Assembly (NCBI GenBank): GCA_964564625.1
Contig: CAZMBE010000009.1
Span: 34,986 to 98,985, forward strand
Reading direction: 5' to 3'
Source: UBA2185 sp964564625
GTDB taxonomy: Bacteria > Desulfobacterota > Syntrophia > Syntrophales > UBA2185
Length of the DNA: 64,000 nucleotides
Shown here: positions 35,770-43,893 of the stretch, in pieces
How positions within the stretch are numbered: the stretch's first letter is position 1
Layout of the letters: each line of letters begins with the position of its first letter
Program-made: the position numbers and the translations under genes
Notes under the pieces: generated by a model
Seen by the model: the letters and a program-made list of their open reading frames with translations, nothing else
The model's database searches: none
What the model was told of the DNA's origin: nothing

Positions 35770-37356
35770 TTGTCAACATTACGGAATATTATCACTACAG
35801 CGAAATATAAAGTCTCTAACATGACCGTCCGCTCACGCCTGATGACAGTGGCAGTTCTTGGTCTTGCAGTGACTATGGCTGTCTGGGGCTTGATCCAGCT
35901 GAGGGTTTTAAACGAAATTCTCATCGAGCAGCAGGTGAGCAGGATGGAGGAGCTTTCGGAAACTGTAATCGCGTATTATCAACACTTCCCTAGCGGTAAG
36001 GGGCTCTCAGTTCTCGATGATACGTTGCAGGACCATGTACAATCTGATGACACGCTGGCACGTATTGATCTTTTTTCCGTGGTGAATGGCGAAGTTGAAT
36101 ATATTGTAGGCGCCGGGCGTGTTCCCTATGAATGGCCGGAAAATGTCATAAGTGCTGCTATGGAAAAGTCGAAAACACAACGCGTTGAGTTGAATACGGA
36201 TGCAGGACCTGCCCTGGGGCTTTTGTATCTCTTCTCATCGGGAAAGGATACGCAGGTTTTTGTGGGAGTGGTCGTTTTTTCTCAAAGCAGACTGGAAATT
36301 TTATCCCGGGCAAAACGCCTGCTGCTTTTCAGTACTATAGGTCTTCTGTTTGCCATCCTCTGTTTTTTCGCGATAAGCTACAGGTGGCTGATCGGTCGAC
36401 CGCTGAGGGTTATTATTGATACGATCGACGAATTCCAGTCAGGGAAATACATGAAAAGAATTCCCATTCCCAGGCGGGATGAGTGGGGGCAGCTGGCGGA
36501 TCATTTTAATTTGATGGCAAATGAAATTGAAATGGTGCTGGCCCGGAACCAGGAGCTCCATCGGCAACTGGAGGAGCGGGTACAGGAAGCGACGCACAAG
36601 GTGGTTCAATTACAGCAGCAGGTGAATCAGCTCCAGCAGCTTACCGCATTGGGATACCTTACAGCAACGCTGGCTCATGACCTTGGTACGCCACTGCACT
36701 CCATTGCCGGTCTTGCCAAACTGCTCCTGGAACATGATACATTACCGCCGGATGCCGGCAGGAAACTGGGACTTATTGTTCAACAGACGCAGAGGCTCAA
36801 CACGGTTATCCAGAATGTACGTCATGCCACACGTCTCCCTGAACCGCACTTTGAGGCTGCAACAGTGCATGAACTTTTGAATGAGACTTTACCCCTTGTT
36901 GAACCGCTCATGCAGAAATCAGGCATTAATCTTATTGTGAACGTGGATGAGAACATCCCCATTCTCCATGTGGATCGATACCGTGTTCAGACGGCCCTGT
37001 TCAATCTCATACAGAATGCCCTGGAGGCTATGTCCGGGGGAGGCAACATTACCGTGAGCGCTTCCGCTCTTCCACAGAACAATACTGTGGCGATCACCGT
37101 TCAGGATGACGGTCCCGGTATACCTCCTGAATTGTTGGCAAGAGTCTGTGAACCTTTCTTCAGTACCCATACGGATGAAGGCCTGCGCGGTCTTGGTCTC
37201 GCAATTGTTCAGGATATCGTAAAGATGCATGGTGGGAAGTTTGAGATTAAAAGTCAATCTGACAAAGGTACGGAGGTTATTCTCCACTTCCCGGTCATTG
37301 AAACGGCACCAATCACGGCAGTATCTAAGGACTTCCCGTTATTCAACAAGCCGTAG
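35770..37356 (+). CDS. HAMP-containing membrane histidine kinase
   Basis: 528 aa from a TTG at 35770 with AAAAGGT upstream; an ATG at 35821 is an alternative. Two transmembrane helices (around 26-46 and 185-205) flank a ~140-residue periplasmic domain. A HAMP linker (~208-260) and coiled coil follow, then HisKA with phosphoacceptor H303 (LATLAHDLGTPLHSIAG) and HATPase_c (N-box NLIQNALEAM, DDGPGIP, GLRGLGLAIV). It has no receiver, so a separate regulator is needed. The NtrC-type regulator at 40,861-42,213 is a candidate, convergent and 3.5 kb away. The 3' end overlaps a pyruvate kinase remnant on the other strand. Confidence 0.93.
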   Translation: MSTLRNIITTAKYKVSNMTVRSRLMTVAVLGLAVTMAVWGLIQLRVLNEILIEQQVSRMEELSETVIAYYQHFPSGKGLSVLDDTLQDHVQSDDTLARIDLFSVVNGEVEYIVGAGRVPYEWPENVISAAMEKSKTQRVELNTDAGPALGLLYLFSSGKDTQVFVGVVVFSQSRLEILSRAKRLLLFSTIGLLFAILCFFAISYRWLIGRPLRVIIDTIDEFQSGKYMKRIPIPRRDEWGQLADHFNLMANEIEMVLARNQELHRQLEERVQEATHKVVQLQQQVNQLQQLTALGYLTATLAHDLGTPLHSIAGLAKLLLEHDTLPPDAGRKLGLIVQQTQRLNTVIQNVRHATRLPEPHFEAATVHELLNETLPLVEPLMQKSGINLIVNVDENIPILHVDRYRVQTALFNLIQNALEAMSGGGNITVSASALPQNNTVAITVQDDGPGIPPELLARVCEPFFSTHTDEGLRGLGLAIVQDIVKMHGGKFEIKSQSDKGTEVILHFPVIETAPITAVSKDFPLFNKP

Positions 37357-37630
37357 TGCCGGATTTGAATCTGGAGATACGACGCGGTGTGTCCCCGCTT
37401 TGCGTGGTAATGAAGATATAATTGATCTTTAACGCCTGGGCGGCTTCAACGGCATTCAGACAAACAATATACTTAACGGTGCTTTTGCCGGAGTCCGTAC
37501 CCTGTCTGAAGTACGCAGGTAAATCGAATAAATCTCCTATAGATTCTCGTTCCTGTCCAGCGGAGGTTGCGATTTTGGCGATCATTTCAACAGCTTCAAC
37601 AGGATACCTTCCTATGGCCTTTTCCGCGGA
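37343..37630 (-). pseudogene. Pyruvate kinase, C-terminal fragment
   Basis: On the minus strand from 37,630 the frame reads SAEKAIGRYPVEAVEMIAKIA (~37,630-37,568). The pyruvate kinase counterpart is the segment after the catalytic barrel (SGESAKGKYPLEAVSIMA in E. coli PykF). It continues to IFITTQSGDTPRRISRFK, the start of the C-terminal allosteric domain (ATQGGKSARAVRKY). The frame is open but has no N-terminal ~300 residues and no last ~70. It begins 20 bp after the pfkB stop and collapses at the end of the kinase gene. It is almost certainly a relic of a gene that followed pfkB. Confidence 0.78.
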
Positions 37631-37650
37631 ATTCGAATACTTACGATGTG

Positions 37651-38595
37651 TCAGGACCCTGAAATCATGTTTTTAAACAACCTTTCGGCATCTTCCCTTC
37701 GGCACAATTCCGTTCCCGGTGTCATGACAGCTGCCGTGCCGGCCGCCACACCGAAGAGAATGGATTCCCTAAGCGGCTTGCCCTGGGCAATGCTCAGGAC
37801 GATACCGGCCACCATACTGTCGCCGGCCCCGACCTTGCTGACAATCGGCACTGTCGGCGGCAGGATGTGTTCAGCGAAGTCCTCCGAAACCATCAAGGCG
37901 CCTGCCGCGCCAAGGGAGATGACCAGCACCTCGCACCGGCCGCTCTTGACCATTTTTAGGGCCTCTGCCTTGATCTGCGATTTTTCTTTGATTTCCTCCC
38001 CGACCATCTCCCTGAATTCACGGACATTGGGCTTGATCAGATACACGCCTTCCTTGAGGGCCTTCTCCAGGGCTTCCCCCGAAGTGTCGATGATCGTTTT
38101 TACTCCCCTCTTCTTTCCTATGCCCGCCGCCTTTGCATAAAAGTCCGCGGGCACACCCGGAGGAAGGCTCCCGCTGGCCACCAGATAATCGGGCGGGGGT
38201 TCTAAGGCCGATAATTCCTGAAGAAATTGTTGCCATTCTTCCTTCTGAACCTCCGGTCCCGGCATTCCAAAACGATACTGCTGACCGGTAGATTCCTCCA
38301 AAATGACAAGGCTCTCCCGGATCACTCCCCGAATAGGAAACGGCCGATGGTTCAGGCCTTCCTGGTCCAGGAGTTCTTGAAGTCTCTCGCCTGTTATGCT
38401 TCCTGCGGGATAAAGGAGCAGGGATTCCCCTCCCAGTTTTTTTATGGCTCTGGAGACATTCACACCGCCCCCTCCGGCCTCGAATCGAGGGGGTTTGCAG
38501 TAGAGTTTTCGCTCGGCCACGACATGCGCAACACTTGAACTCTTGTCAATCGAGGGGTTTATTGTAAGGGTTACAATTTTTTTTAATGCTTTCAC
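37651..38595 (-). CDS. pfkB: 6-phosphofructokinase II (PfkB family)
   Basis: 314 aa, starting at GTG 38595. The sequence parallels E. coli PfkB throughout: LTINPSIDKSSS, FEAGGGGVNVSRAIKKLGG, ASGSLPPGVPADFY, IIDTSGEALEKAL, IKPNVREF and the ATP/anion-hole motif VGAGDSMVAGIVLSIA. It phosphorylates fructose 6-phosphate with ATP. The start overlaps the stop of the truncated GH65 gene (GTGA), so they were one operon. It is the only intact sugar gene in the island, together with the upstream baeRF gene. Confidence 0.92.
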   Translation of the reverse strand: MKALKKIVTLTINPSIDKSSSVAHVVAERKLYCKPPRFEAGGGGVNVSRAIKKLGGESLLLYPAGSITGERLQELLDQEGLNHRPFPIRGVIRESLVILEESTGQQYRFGMPGPEVQKEEWQQFLQELSALEPPPDYLVASGSLPPGVPADFYAKAAGIGKKRGVKTIIDTSGEALEKALKEGVYLIKPNVREFREMVGEEIKEKSQIKAEALKMVKSGRCEVLVISLGAAGALMVSEDFAEHILPPTVPIVSKVGAGDSMVAGIVLSIAQGKPLRESILFGVAAGTAAVMTPGTELCRREDAERLFKNMISGS

Positions 38596-39161
38596 GTAAG
38601 GTCTCCTTGTAATGCTTTTTTATGAATGTCAAAAGTCAGCGCTTCCCCTGGCCTGAGTTCGTATACCTTGTCCTCAAAGGAGACTTTCGCCGCCTGCAGC
38701 ATTCCCTCGCCCGAGGCAATGGTAATGGCCTCAGGGGTCGCAGTGACGTCAAACCAGTTGCCCCGGTATTTGATTCTCATGGTCAGTTTCGGCAATTCCC
38801 GGGGAATGTTCGAGTGCAGAAAGAGAATGTCGTCGCGAAACTCCAGCCCCGCATAGCAGCGCTGCAGAATATCGACGGATATGAGATTCAACCAGTCGTC
38901 CCCTTCCGGCCGGAATTTGGTGAGCAGCCAGTTGGGCATATTCACCGGGTCTTCATTTTCGACCACATGGCCTGCAATGTCTGTTTTCAGCCGGTTATAC
39001 CCGCCTGTGAGATAAGTCTCAGGATAATGAATCTCATCCGCCCCGCATTCCGGGGTGGCCCCGTGGGTCGAGAAATATCCGTTTCCCAAGGTGCAAAGGG
39101 CCTCGCGCAGGCGTTCCTTTTGCGGATCGAATCTTTCGAAAGTGAGGGTCCATGGGTTCAT
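38592..39161 (-). pseudogene. GH65 family glycoside phosphorylase, internally deleted
   Basis: A 189-codon open frame with an ATG start. Residues 1-~90 match the N-terminal domain of GH65 enzymes such as trehalose or maltose phosphorylase (LCTLGNGYFSTHGATPE, PNWLLTKFRPEGDDWLNL). From ~95 on the sequence jumps to the C-terminal part (SVDILQRCYAGLEFRDDILFLHS, IKYRGNWFDVTAT, YELRPGEAL). The (alpha/alpha)6-barrel with the catalytic Glu, ~500-600 residues in intact proteins of ~750-790 aa, is missing, so no activity is expected. The frame stayed open through the deletion. The stop overlaps pfkB; the start overlaps the stop of a trehalose-phosphatase remnant. Confidence 0.78.
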
Positions 39162-39370
39162 GAAGGACTCCTGCAGAGAGGGATCAGTTGAAGAAGAAAT
39201 TCCCGCACCTCATCTGGATTCTTCAGACTGTAAGCGGCGGCGGTCTCATAGGGATGGTCCCAGACCACAATCCCGATTCCCAGTCCCTTCAGCTCCCGGA
39301 ATCGTGCAAGTAGATCCTTTTTGCACCATCTTCCGTCTCCCAGCGATGCAATGATCCATCCTGGCCTATT
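39158..39370 (-). pseudogene. Trehalose-6-phosphate phosphatase (OtsB-like), C-terminal fragment
   Basis: A 70-codon minus-strand frame reads PGWIIASLGDGRWCKKDLLARF, then LGIGIVVWDHPYETAAAYSLKNPDEVREFLLQLI and a stop. This has the shape of the last ~60 residues of OtsB/HAD trehalose phosphatases, which end with G(V/I)GI.V, T.A.Y.L.dP.eV..FL..L. The canonical GDD(x)TDE acid block is degraded (GDG). The upstream ~190 residues are absent; the baeRF stop is 75 bp upstream. The stop TGA (39160-39158) overlaps the GH65 ATG as in a real operon. Confidence 0.62.
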
Positions 39371-39445
39371 CGAGGATAATGACCCGAGCCTCGTTTGCTG
39401 TTTTCGGTGAAGGGCTTTTTCGATGCATGCACGAAAGAAACCCTT

Positions 39446-40597
39446 TCAATAACGGAATATTCCCGCAACGGCCCCTCTATCGGGAACATTCTCCGGTTTC
39501 ATGGGGTAGACGGTTCCTCGGTTAAGGATGGTATGAACTGCCGCGAAATCGAGCAGATCTTCATCTCCTGGTTCGGCATACGGGTGAAGATGCACAGTTC
39601 GCGTCCCTGAATCATAAAAACCCCAGCGTTGAATCCCCGCAGCCACGAACAAGGTATCGATCATCCCCTCATAGGCGCCCTGAACAATGGCTTTAAGGTC
39701 GTTCGAAGTTCTCCCGCTCCCCTTCAACTGTTCATATTGGGCCAGAACATCTTCTTGGGCCTTGAGAAAATGGGACTCGACGATTTTCCATGCCTGGGCA
39801 TGCAGTTCTTCAGCCTTCCATCCCTCGGGGTTTCCTGCGATTCCGGTATCCATCAAATGCGAATAACTGTTTGCCTCCCTGTAAATGGGGAAGAGGTAAT
39901 CCACCCCCGCCAATATAAGAGGCTCCCGTTCCTCCCGGAGGACCTCTCGAAGTCCCTGGTCAACCTGCTGGAAGTATCTCAGAATATTGTTTTTGGCATC
40001 ATCCGTTCCCGCTCCGTGACCATGAAAAATGGCTGCTCGTCCTCCTCCTAAGGTTGGTGTCCGGGTGTGAAACTGGAGTTGTTTCTCTGGATCGTCGTAC
40101 ATGAGCGCTTCGCTTAAACTTTCCGGAACCCCCTTCAGTTCAAGTTCACTTGCGCTGTATCGACTGCAAAGAAAGAGCCTCACTTCGTTCTGGCTCAGCG
40201 CCAAAAGGAAGAACCGCCCGTCATTGCTGAAAAGAGGGAGAAGGGGCTTGACATGGAAACGATCGGCGACCACCACCAGTTCATCGAACCTGAGGGGCAA
40301 GCGATAATGGGAAAGCCCCCCGGAATGAACGAAGGCTGCAAATCCATCGCTTTGATGCTGCCAGAAAAGACTATCCTTGAGCAGGGGTCGGGCCTGCTTC
40401 AACAAATTTTTTGCATCCGGCGAGCGCAGCCCCGCGGCTTTCAATCGCTCCTCAGCTTCTCGCAGGAGGTTCTTGAATCGAATCGGATCCTGCTTTGTTT
40501 CTGGAAATGACCGATGGGTCGGCATATACATGGAGACACACCATCCCTCGGGTTTCTCCATAAGTATCCGCAATTCTTCTTTTGACAACAGATGCAT
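39446..40597 (-). CDS. baeRF-type protein (bacterial archaeo-eukaryotic release factor-like)
   Basis: 383 aa from the ATG at 40597, preceded by AAAGGAGGAAG. A longer frame to 40690 lacks a ribosome binding site. The protein begins HLLSKEELRILMEKPEGWCVSMYMPTHR. It has a middle domain with LAGVDYLFPIYREANSY and ends TVYPMKPENVPDRGAVAGIFRY, all typical of the eRF1/Vms1-fold baeRF families. These are predicted ribosome-associated hydrolases or quality-control factors. The family often neighbours stress or ribosome-hibernation genes. Here it leads a degraded sugar operon, which is odd. Start and stop look intact. Confidence 0.75.
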   Translation of the reverse strand: MHLLSKEELRILMEKPEGWCVSMYMPTHRSFPETKQDPIRFKNLLREAEERLKAAGLRSPDAKNLLKQARPLLKDSLFWQHQSDGFAAFVHSGGLSHYRLPLRFDELVVVADRFHVKPLLPLFSNDGRFFLLALSQNEVRLFLCSRYSASELELKGVPESLSEALMYDDPEKQLQFHTRTPTLGGGRAAIFHGHGAGTDDAKNNILRYFQQVDQGLREVLREEREPLILAGVDYLFPIYREANSYSHLMDTGIAGNPEGWKAEELHAQAWKIVESHFLKAQEDVLAQYEQLKGSGRTSNDLKAIVQGAYEGMIDTLFVAAGIQRWGFYDSGTRTVHLHPYAEPGDEDLLDFAAVHTILNRGTVYPMKPENVPDRGAVAGIFRY

Positions 40598-40860
40598 TAT
40601 AGACTTCCTCCTTTCCGGGCGATACGTGAGAGAGAGTCCGGGGTGAACCACCTGATGACGGATATGGCAGCGCCGTTGATGGGCCGCCATTGATGTTGGT
40701 GCTGATAAGGCGTTTCTCTGTTACTTTTGAAGTATATGAAGAAGGATTTTGCGTGTCAAGTTGATTTTCACCACACAATGTGGCTTCCGTGAAAGATCAT
40801 TATGTGAGGGATGGAGGAGTTTGGCACATCGGCTCCCCCCTTGCTTGTTGCGGGTCTCTT

Positions 40861-42213
40861 TCAGGACGCGTTGTTTTTAAACAAGCCATAGCGCTGGATT
40901 TTTGTCCGCAGCGTTTTACGATCAATACCTAGAAGTTGGGCCGCCTGGCTCTGATTCCAGGATGTTGTGTTCAGCGCCTGGATGATTTGTTTTCGTTCCG
41001 CTTCCTCAAGGGGCGGTAAAAGCGGCAATGTATCATCACGCTTGAGACGGAACCTTTCCGGCAGGTGTTCGGGGAGGATCACTATAAAAGGGGACAGGAG
41101 CAGGGTTTGCTCCAAAACATTCTGCAGTTCACGAACATTTCCCGGCCATTTATACGCCATAAGAAGCTCCATGGCCTCATCGGAAATGCGGACAGACGGG
41201 TACCCCAGCTTTTTCAGGAGGGATTCGACCAATTGAGGCAAATCTTCTTTATGTTCCCGCAGGGGTGGCATATGCAAGCGTACCACAAAGCGGTAGAGCA
41301 GATCGGACCGGAAGGTGTTTTTTCTTACTTCATCATCGATGGTACGGTTCGTTGCCGCAACGACCCGGACATTGAAATGCTTGACTTCGTGGCCACCGAG
41401 CCGCCTGACTTCCCCGCTCTGCATGAAGCGAAGAAGCTTTCCCTGCAGGGAGGGCGACATTTCTGTGATTTCATCAAGAAAGATCGTGCCGGTATGCGCG
41501 GAGGCAAATAAACCTTCGTGTTTATGATCTGCTCCCGTGTAAGCTCCCTTTTCGTACCCAAACATTTCTGAATCTAAAAGAGTGTCGGGAATAGCGCCGC
41601 AGTGAACCACGATAAAGGGTTTCTCCCGGCGGGAACTCAACTGATGGAGAGCCCGTGTCGCCAGTTCTTTTCCCGTGCCGCTTTCACCTTCGATCAAGAC
41701 ACTCGCGTCTGCATCAGCAATGCGAACGATCTGTTTATAAAATTCCACCATGGTTGCGGAAGAACCTATAAATTGTGGTTCGCTTGTTATTTTCGGCTCC
41801 CCCTGTAAACGGCGCTGCCTGAGTTCCCGCACTTCGAGAACTTTTTGTACCATGGCGCGAATGGCTTCCGGCGAAAATGGTTTACTGATGTAATCCCATG
41901 CCCCTAACCGCAATGCCTCCATGGTGGTTTCCAGTGATCCGTATGCGGTCATAAGGATCACGGGTAATTCCGACCATTTTTCGCGTACGTGGCGGAGAAA
42001 CTGAAGGCCATCAATCTCCGGCATTTTGATGTCCGACATCAAGAGATCGTACTGAGAGAGATCCTTTTTCAGTGCCTCCATCCCCGAGGTATACGAGTCC
42101 ACCTTATAGCCTTCCCGTGAGAGTGCTTCCTGCAGGAACTCACAGGCTACTGCGTCATCATCTATCACAAGAATGCGGATATGTTTTATATTGCCGCGCA
42201 GACTGTTTCTCAT
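40861..42213 (-). CDS. Sigma-54-dependent response regulator (NtrC family)
   Basis: 450 aa. Receiver domain with acidic pocket D18-D20 and phosphoacceptor D61 (LLMSDIKMPEIDG); AAA+ domain with Walker A GESGTGKE (176-183), the sigma-54 contact loop GAYTGA (223-228, a permitted variant of GAFTGA), Walker B GTIFLDEITEM, and LLYRFVVRLHMPPLREH; C-terminal Fis-type helix-turn-helix (~405-445, SQAAQLLGIDRKTLRTKI). It activates genes transcribed by sigma-54 RNA polymerase, such as perhaps amt-glnK. A paired kinase is not adjacent; the nearest orphan kinase is at 35,770-37,356. Confidence 0.95.
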   Translation of the reverse strand: MRNSLRGNIKHIRILVIDDDAVACEFLQEALSREGYKVDSYTSGMEALKKDLSQYDLLMSDIKMPEIDGLQFLRHVREKWSELPVILMTAYGSLETTMEALRLGAWDYISKPFSPEAIRAMVQKVLEVRELRQRRLQGEPKITSEPQFIGSSATMVEFYKQIVRIADADASVLIEGESGTGKELATRALHQLSSRREKPFIVVHCGAIPDTLLDSEMFGYEKGAYTGADHKHEGLFASAHTGTIFLDEITEMSPSLQGKLLRFMQSGEVRRLGGHEVKHFNVRVVAATNRTIDDEVRKNTFRSDLLYRFVVRLHMPPLREHKEDLPQLVESLLKKLGYPSVRISDEAMELLMAYKWPGNVRELQNVLEQTLLLSPFIVILPEHLPERFRLKRDDTLPLLPPLEEAERKQIIQALNTTSWNQSQAAQLLGIDRKTLRTKIQRYGLFKNNAS

Positions 42214-42325
42214 AGGGATTTAGATGTCCAGGTACTAATAGCGGTTTTACTACCCTTAAAGGACAATGTTCGTCAATGAAAATTTATCAACCGCTATCAG
42301 CTGTGCTCTTGTGTTGCCGGGGAGA

Positions 42326-43183
42326 TCAGTGTGTCTTGTGTCGGGAAGCTTTTGCTTTTCTGATGGATCTCCTGAAACCTTCTTCCAGGAGTTGTAAGGC
42401 CTCTTTTTCCCTTGTTTTGATATTCTTCTCACCCATCACTACGGCAATAATTCTTGTATTTTCTCTCTTTGCTGTGGCAACTACGTGAAAACCTGATGCG
42501 TTCACGAAGCCTGTTTTCAGGCCATCAACATCAGAATGTTGTTTTATCAGGGTGTTGCTGTTTTCTTGGGTAATGCCCCGGAATTGATACTCCTTCATGG
42601 AATGAATGTGTAATGCCTGCGGGAAATCACGGATAAAGGCATGGGAAAGCGTGAGAATATCCCGGGCGGTTGACACGTGTCCTTGTGCCGGAAGTCCATG
42701 AGGATTCATAAAGCGACTGTTTTTCATACCCAATTGCCGGGCTCTGGCATTCATCATCTCCACAAATTTTTCAACACTACCTCCAAGGTATTCCGCGACT
42801 GCCACGCTGGCATCGTTTGCGGAAACAATGGTTATGCCTTTGATCAGATCATCGAGCGCTACTTCATTATCATCTACAAGATACATACTCGATCCTCCGG
42901 TAAGCTGGGCATTCACGCTTATTTTTACCATATCGGCAGGTTTGATTCTTCCCGTATCGAATGCTTCCTGCACGAGATACAGAGTAAGAATTTTGGTCAG
43001 GGAAGCCGGTGGCATCTGTTTATCGGGGTTTTTTATATAGAGGATTTTACCGCTCACCGCATTCATCACAATGGCAGACTTTGCCTTAATGGTACTTCGG
43101 GGTGCAGCGAGAAGCTCACATGGGGAGCATAAAAAAGAAACAACCAGAAGGCACAAGCATAAAGCAAATTTTTTTATGTTCAT
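42326..43183 (-). CDS. D-alanyl-D-alanine carboxypeptidase (PBP5/DacA-like)
   Basis: 285 aa with a signal peptide (~1-27, FALCLCLLVVSFLCSPCELLA). All three serine-peptidase motifs are present: SxxK at S61-K64 (ASLTK), SAN at 121-123 and KTG at 223-225. The family trims the terminal D-Ala of peptidoglycan stem peptides in the periplasm. It is shorter than E. coli PBP5 (403 aa): the C-terminal PBP5_C beta domain and amphipathic anchor are missing, and it ends RSIRKAKASRHKTH, so it may be a soluble periplasmic form. The start is ATG at 43183 (MNIKKFALCLC). Confidence 0.93.
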   Translation of the reverse strand: MNIKKFALCLCLLVVSFLCSPCELLAAPRSTIKAKSAIVMNAVSGKILYIKNPDKQMPPASLTKILTLYLVQEAFDTGRIKPADMVKISVNAQLTGGSSMYLVDDNEVALDDLIKGITIVSANDASVAVAEYLGGSVEKFVEMMNARARQLGMKNSRFMNPHGLPAQGHVSTARDILTLSHAFIRDFPQALHIHSMKEYQFRGITQENSNTLIKQHSDVDGLKTGFVNASGFHVVATAKRENTRIIAVVMGEKNIKTREKEALQLLEEGFRRSIRKAKASRHKTH

Positions 43184-43893
43184 TAAGTGAAATCCCTAAC
43201 AGTAAAAAATTAGCATGGTATGGACTACTGAAAGTTAACTACGAACATGCAATCGTGCACTTACCCTCGGGCATCGGATTTTCCCTGGCGATATAAGGGA
43301 GCGTAAAATATAATCCGCTGCCTGCTCTCGCTCGCATAGCGTCTTGACTAGTGCAGGTTGTCATGACCTATACCCAGGGTACACTGGCCTTTTGATTTAT
43401 AGATCCCATGTAGATACAGGATTTTTTGCTGAGCTCTCTATAGCGAAAAAACACTACGGGGGCAAACTATTTGTGTTCACCCGCGTGCGTGCAAATGGAT
43501 CAGTTTTTGTACTGCCGTGAAATGCGATCCAAAATGTGCCGTCTGTTTTGTTACCAGTATGATTTCCAGGGTCATCATTCCTACGATGTGTTGTGCACAA
43601 CAGACAAGGATCGTACCAGCGGATGATCCCTCTCCCACAGGATTTAACATTCCTTCGGTAAACCTGGTGCCATCGGCGAAGGCTTTGACCACCAGCCCTG
43701 ATGCCGTATGCGTTGCCTAGCTATCAACAATGAGGATTATATGAAGAGAAAATTACCCTATACGCGAGGGACATCGAAGAGCGTGGTTCCCGCTTGACAA
43801 CGCTCTCACATGAAGGATACATTAGTAAATACCACTTGTATCAATGATATTTAAACTTTTAGAATCATACATAGAAGAGAGAAAGGAGACTGT
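43184..43893. other. 710-bp gap with decayed hydrogenase sequence
   Basis: The right-central part (43,480-43,722) is a frameshifted [NiFe]-hydrogenase remnant, listed separately. Between 43,200 and 43,480 I see no gene. From 43,725 to 43,893 is the leader of the gene at 43,894, preceded by GAAAGGAGA. Confidence 0.6.
43480..43722 (-). pseudogene. [NiFe]-hydrogenase large subunit, C-terminal remnant with frameshifts
   Basis: Minus-strand translation gives, in one frame, KAFADGTRFTEGMLNPVGEG. A second frame gives GIIRWYDPCLLCTTH (DPCLLC encoded at ~43,612-43,595), and the first frame resumes with HIVGMMTLEIILV. Together they reproduce the C-terminus of group 3 (HoxH/MvhA-like) hydrogenase large subunits: EGMLNRVEAGIRAFDPCLSC.TH..GQMPL.I.L. 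The second Ni-binding CxxC is DPCLLC, with a Ser-to-Leu change. Two shifts between frames and loss of everything upstream show that this is dead. No other hydrogenase genes were seen. Confidence 0.8.

Noticed and set aside
37422..37676. Plus-strand 84-codon frame
   Set aside because: Antisense to the pyruvate kinase fragment, which explains the sequence.
43586..43612. Selenocysteine in the hydrogenase remnant (DPUxxC type)
   Set aside because: The first Cys codon is TGT, not TGA, and the gene is frameshifted.
43517..43720. Plus-strand 67-codon frame
   Set aside because: It is the reverse of the hydrogenase remnant frame and has no independent evidence.
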